Shown here: positions 5,288 through 8,497 of the stretch, piece after piece
Numbering within the stretch: position 1 is the first letter of the stretch
How the letters are laid out: every line of letters begins with the position of its first letter
Notes under the pieces: generated by a model
The model's input: the letters and a program-made list of their open reading frames with translations, nothing else
Told to the model about the DNA's origin: nothing
The model's database searches: none
Program-made: the position numbers and the translations under genes
From: an uncultured delta proteobacterium
GTDB taxonomy: Bacteria; Myxococcota_A; Bradymonadia; REDH01
Direction: 5' to 3'
NCBI GenBank assembly: GCA_903912275.1
Contig: CAIWGR010000071.1
Coordinates: 1-8,497, forward strand
DNA: 8,497 nt

Positions 5288-7117
5288 ATGGCATCAGAAC
5301 AACACCAGCCATCGCTCCCACTCGGCACCGTCCTCGATGACGGGACGAGGCTCACCGAGTTCCTCGGCCAGTCGCACGGAGGGGAGAGTTATCGTGGAGA
5401 ACACCCACGCTTCGGCGCGGTTGTAGCGAAGGTACTCTCTCCGGAGGTCGACCGGGTTGTTCCTCGCTTTGCCAAAGAGCTCGATGACCTCTGCGGCGTC
5501 ATGCATCCCAACCTGCAGCGATTCTTCGGCACCTCTCACGCCGGCGGTCGGACCGTTCTTGTGGTCGAGTATGTCGAAGGGCAGACCCTGCGTTCAGCGC
5601 TTGATGTTCGCATCGCGCGTGGCGCGGCCTTCTCCTTCCGCTCGATCTTCAACCTGCTCTCAAGCGTCAGCTCGGCCCTCTCGATCCTTCATCGCATCGG
5701 TCCGCACGGTGCGCTGACGAGCGAGAATATCTTCGTGCAGCCGGATGGTCGCATCAAGGTGGTCAATGTGGGGTTCGCGCGACTGCTCTTCGCCTCGGCC
5801 TACCGCGAAGAGATGTTTGCACAGAGCGCCTACATGGCGCCCGAACTGTGGGAGGTGGGCGAGGATAGCTCGCGCGCCTCCGACCTCTACGCGCTCGGCG
5901 TGCTGACGATTGCGCTGGCGGCTGGAACCCATCCAACGCACGACCAGATGCTGCCGCTGCTCGAGGAGATCAGCAGCCGCTTCACGCCGGAGATGCGTGC
6001 GCTGCTCGAGACCTGCCTTGCGCACGACCCGAGCTCCCGCATCGCCAGCGCGGACGAATTCTCCTATGCGCTCGGGATTGTCTTCCAGAGCTTGAACGCG
6101 CTGCCCTCGCAGGGCCCGCAGAGCGGCGACTCACCGGCCTTCCGGCGCAACTCGTCGATTGTGATCTCCAGCTTTCCGGAACCTGGGCCAAGGCCGAGCG
6201 CATCAAATGTGGCGCGTGTGCCGCCGCCGCCATCGAGCGGAAATCATCCGCAGCAGAGCAGCTCCGGCAAGCACGAGCAGCTCGATGAGCCGCGCTGGGT
6301 CGTCCAGAAGCGGGGCCGAGACTACGGCCCCTACCCGCAGTCGGAGGTCGAGCGGCAGCTGGAGGCGGGCGAGATCGACGAAAACACCCGCGTCTTCGAC
6401 CTCTACAAGAAAGAGAGTGCGCTGCTCATCGATGTTCCCGCCTTCGGTGACTTTGTCCTCGACTTCATCCCGAGGCGGGAGAAGGGGCGGCTCGCAAAGG
6501 GCGAACAACGGAGCGAGTTTGGACGACGGGCTGCCCGAACCGGCACGGTCCTCGTGGTGCTTCTGCTGCTCGCAGCAGCGGGCGGCTTCGCTGCCTACCT
6601 CAAGCTCCGGCCCGCACCGCGGATCATCGAGTATGGCAAGCTGGTTCGCACCACGCTCGATCAGGAATTCGAGGTCAAGAAGGTCGCCTACCAGACGCTT
6701 GCCCCCGACAGCGCGCTGGTCGCGGAACTCTTCCACAAGCCCGACCCAACGGTGGGCTCGGCACCCGAAGGGCCACAGGCGGATGAGCCCGAAGAGGACC
6801 TCGCCGCCATGGATCTCGCCGAGGCGGGACCGCCGCGAAAGCTGACCAGCGACGAGATTCAGACCACACTCCGGACCAACCTACCGCGCATGCAGCGCTG
6901 TTTTGGTGCGGAACTTCGCGACAACCCCGGCTTCAAGGGTGCGACAGTGAACTGGTCCGTGCGGGCCGATGGCAAGGTCTTCAACGTTCGGCTTGAGAGC
7001 GCTGGCGCCGCCTCCAAGACGTTGGAGATCTGCATGGTCCGGACCTTCCGCTCCATCCGCTTCCCGGCCTTCAACGACCTGCCGATGAACATCGCCTTCC
7101 CCTTCGTGGTCCAGTGA
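5288..7117 (+). CDS. Predicted transmembrane pseudokinase with GYF-like and AgmX/TonB-like domains
   Basis: The protein has 609 residues. Residues about 12-265 have a Ser/Thr protein kinase fold: a degenerate glycine loop (LGQSHGGESY, 26-35), the VAK lysine (Lys48), the helix-C glutamate (Glu64), APE (184-186), SDLYALG (198-204) and Arg251. The catalytic HRDLKPEN is HGALTSEN (140-147), losing the Asp and Lys, and DFG is NVG (160-162). Phosphotransfer is therefore unlikely and it is probably a pseudokinase. A Pro/Ser-rich linker (about 280-335) leads to a GYF-like module (about 336-394, with RDYGPYP), a basic stretch, one membrane helix (about 420-437) and an outer part ending in an AgmX/PglI/TonB-like domain (about 520-609) with Cys538 and Cys582, which may pair. 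The kinase-like part should face the cytoplasm. It may relay a state across the inner membrane with the cotranscribed lipoprotein. Confidence 0.88.
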   Translation: MASEQHQPSLPLGTVLDDGTRLTEFLGQSHGGESYRGEHPRFGAVVAKVLSPEVDRVVPRFAKELDDLCGVMHPNLQRFFGTSHAGGRTVLVVEYVEGQTLRSALDVRIARGAAFSFRSIFNLLSSVSSALSILHRIGPHGALTSENIFVQPDGRIKVVNVGFARLLFASAYREEMFAQSAYMAPELWEVGEDSSRASDLYALGVLTIALAAGTHPTHDQMLPLLEEISSRFTPEMRALLETCLAHDPSSRIASADEFSYALGIVFQSLNALPSQGPQSGDSPAFRRNSSIVISSFPEPGPRPSASNVARVPPPPSSGNHPQQSSSGKHEQLDEPRWVVQKRGRDYGPYPQSEVERQLEAGEIDENTRVFDLYKKESALLIDVPAFGDFVLDFIPRREKGRLAKGEQRSEFGRRAARTGTVLVVLLLLAAAGGFAAYLKLRPAPRIIEYGKLVRTTLDQEFEVKKVAYQTLAPDSALVAELFHKPDPTVGSAPEGPQADEPEEDLAAMDLAEAGPPRKLTSDEIQTTLRTNLPRMQRCFGAELRDNPGFKGATVNWSVRADGKVFNVRLESAGAASKTLEICMVRTFRSIRFPAFNDLPMNIAFPFVVQ

Positions 7118-7154
7118 GACGCCCGGAGTCGGAGCGCAGGTCGGCGACGCGCTA

Positions 7155-7673
7155 GTGGACCACGCGGGCCCTTCTTCGGTCTGCGACGCCTCGCTCGCCT
7201 CGCTCGCGGCCACCGGCAGGTTCGCTGCCCGGTTGGCAGCTGCCATCGATGCTGTGGCAGCGCCCCATGGTACCCGCCAAGACACGCTCTGGATCGGCCT
7301 CTTCGGCGAGGTCGGCGCCGGCAAGACAACGCTCACGGCCTGTCTCGTTCCGGCGCTGCAGCACCTTGGTTGGCCCTCCGACGGTCCGGAGGAGGTAGCC
7401 TCCCCAACCTATGCCATCGAGCACCACTACCTTCGCGGCACTCTCCTCCACGCCGATCTCTATCGCCTCAGCGAGGCGCGCCTGCCGCAACTCTCGCTGC
7501 TGGATACCTCGGCGAACGCGGCCCTGGTCGAGTGGCCCGAGCGGATCGGCGCGGTGGCCGAGCTGCTCGACGTCGAGCTTCACCTGGAGGTCGTTTCGAA
7601 GCAGCGCCGCAAGGTGCGGGTCCTCGGAAAGACGCCCCGCGGCGCCGCGCTGGTACGAGCGCTCGCCGGTTAG
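7155..7673 (+). CDS. tsaE: tRNA threonylcarbamoyladenosine biosynthesis ATPase TsaE
   Basis: TsaE is the ATPase that works with TsaD and TsaB to make t6A at position 37 of ANN-decoding tRNAs. The 172-residue protein has the Walker A loop GEVGAGKTT (51-59), SPTYAIEHHY (83-92), the HADLYRL motif with Asp101 (99-105) and VEWPER with Glu126 (125-130), in family order. It is slightly longer than usual, through an N-terminal extension and a short insert after the P-loop helix (about 74-80). The start is a GTG at 7155, 37 bases after the pseudokinase stop; no strong ribosome site precedes it, and no other start lies between in this frame. It is probably read from the upstream operon. Its stop interlocks (TTAG) with that of the convergent dehydrogenase gene. 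Confidence 0.93.
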   Translation: MDHAGPSSVCDASLASLAATGRFAARLAAAIDAVAAPHGTRQDTLWIGLFGEVGAGKTTLTACLVPALQHLGWPSDGPEEVASPTYAIEHHYLRGTLLHADLYRLSEARLPQLSLLDTSANAALVEWPERIGAVAELLDVELHLEVVSKQRRKVRVLGKTPRGAALVRALAG

Positions 7674-8497
7674 CCGAAGGCCCGCACCATCTCGAGGTCG
7701 GCGAAGGTCTCGAGCAGGCCGAGGTCTGCGGCGAGGTGAAGGATGGTGAAGCGGGCGCGAATGTCGCGCGAGAGCACCACGGCCCTCCGGGCGCGATCGC
7801 GCCCGACCCCGATCTCGGGGAAGCGGGTAGGGCAGTGCGCCGAGACGAGCTCAGCCTCCAGCTCCGCGGAGGGCCGCAGCGTTGTCGAGACGTCGGCAAT
7901 GATGGAGTCCCAGTTGTCCAGCAGCCGAGTGAGTCGTGCACGGAGCGCGTCGGGCGTGGGATGGATCTTCCGCGCGTGCTCCCGGACGGCAGGTGCGAGT
8001 GGTCCGAAGTCGCGGTCGATGGAGGCAGACTTTTCTTCCCAGCTTGGGAGCGCTGCGACACGGGCTTCGATGTCGAAGGTGGCGGGGTCCTGCGCCGCCA
8101 GATACTCGTAAAGGCGCGAGGTGACGATGGTGCCGACGGCGACCTGGCAGCCGTGGAAGTCATGGCTCTCCCCGAAGGCAACCGAGGTCATGTCGATGTA
8201 GTGCGAAATGAGGTGCTCGCCGCCGGAGGCCGGCCCGCTGTTGCCTGCCGCCTGCATCGCGAGGCCCGACAACATGAGCGCGCCGGCCAGCTTGGCGACA
8301 GCGTCGAGGTCGCGCGCCGGGAGCCGTTCCGCCACGCCGTCGAGGAGCGCAGAGCCGGCCTCGACGATCTCCATGACGATGCTGCTGTGGGGCTGGTCGA
8401 GCAGGCGGTGCGCGAGGCGCCAGTCTGCGTTACTGACCGGCTTGGAGTAGAGGTCGCCGATGCCGGAGGCGATCATCCGGTAGGGCGCCGCAGCCAG
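7670..8497 (-). CDS. egsA: sn-glycerol-1-phosphate dehydrogenase, EgsA/AraM family (5' end cut by the window edge)
   Basis: This family reduces dihydroxyacetone phosphate to sn-glycerol 1-phosphate with NAD(P)H. The 275 visible residues are the C-terminal part; the N-terminal nucleotide-binding domain lies beyond the right edge. Counting from the edge, Asp15 in MIASGIGDLYSK, His95 in ASGGEHLISH and His115 in HDFHGCQVAVGT occupy the three metal-ligand positions of iron-type or group III dehydrogenases, and AMQAAGNSGPASGGEH is the G1PDH signature. Near the end RARFTILHLA matches the family's RYTIL-like tail. The metal could be zinc, as in archaeal enzymes, or nickel, as in Bacillus AraM. The HGEQ of archaeal EgsA is HGCQ here. 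An ATG at 8476 is internal, since the frame and similarity continue upstream (APYR). 3-dehydroquinate synthase and glycerol dehydrogenase fit less well. Confidence 0.88.
   Translation of the reverse strand: MAAAPYRMIASGIGDLYSKPVSNADWRLAHRLLDQPHSSIVMEIVEAGSALLDGVAERLPARDLDAVAKLAGALMLSGLAMQAAGNSGPASGGEHLISHYIDMTSVAFGESHDFHGCQVAVGTIVTSRLYEYLAAQDPATFDIEARVAALPSWEEKSASIDRDFGPLAPAVREHARKIHPTPDALRARLTRLLDNWDSIIADVSTTLRPSAELEAELVSAHCPTRFPEIGVGRDRARRAVVLSRDIRARFTILHLAADLGLLETFADLEMVRAFG

Noticed and set aside
6203..6736. Minus-strand open frame inside the pseudokinase gene
   Set aside because: It mirrors the GYF-like and membrane-helix coding region on the plus strand and has no supporting start site or motif.
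7468..8181. Minus-strand frame running across tsaE and the dehydrogenase gene
   Set aside because: Its Pro/Arg/Ser-rich translation is typical of a wrong frame, and both overlapping genes have diagnostic motifs.

Overview
The window is GC-rich, densely packed bacterial DNA with nine protein genes (two cut by the window edges) and no RNA genes, insertion sequences, CRISPR arrays or long repeats that I can see. No stretch over 300 bases lacks a gene; the longest gap is 133 bases. A Ser/Thr-kinase-like fold joined to a GYF-like module, one membrane helix and an AgmX/TonB-like C-terminus, together with a HEAT-repeat exported peptidase and several lipoproteins, suggests a deltaproteobacterial or Myxococcota-type Gram-negative organism. 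That placement is inferred from gene content only.

Layout from left to right. (1) 1-527, minus: the N-terminal part of MoaA, the radical SAM enzyme of molybdenum cofactor synthesis. It is divergent from (2) 661-1101, plus: a QueD/PTPS-family 6-carboxytetrahydropterin synthase with a sigma-54-like promoter just upstream. (3) 1098-1736, minus: uridine kinase, convergent with queD. (4) 1859-3622, plus: an exported M74 (MepA-type) murein endopeptidase fused to HEAT repeats. (5) 3679-4128, plus: a small membrane-anchored or exported protein with a possible helix-hairpin-helix segment. (6) 4125-4784, minus: a lipoprotein. (7) 4823-5287, plus: a second lipoprotein, divergent from the first and weakly similar to it. 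(8) 5288-7117, plus: a predicted pseudokinase, GYF-like, transmembrane, AgmX-like protein that abuts the second lipoprotein gene (TAGATG). (9) 7155-7673, plus: TsaE, the ATPase of tRNA t6A synthesis. (10) 7670-8497, minus: the C-terminal part of an sn-glycerol-1-phosphate dehydrogenase (EgsA/AraM family), cut at its 5' end. Items 1 and 10 are the two partial genes; counting them gives ten gene entries, eight of them complete.

The middle of the window (about 1859-7117) looks like a cell-envelope region: a murein endopeptidase, a small exported protein, two lipoproteins and a transmembrane pseudokinase with a periplasmic C-terminal domain. The last lipoprotein and the pseudokinase very likely form an operon, perhaps running on into tsaE. 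The flanking genes are metabolic or housekeeping genes. A striking layout feature is that all three convergent gene pairs interlock their stop codons on a YTAG tetranucleotide, so no terminator fits between them.
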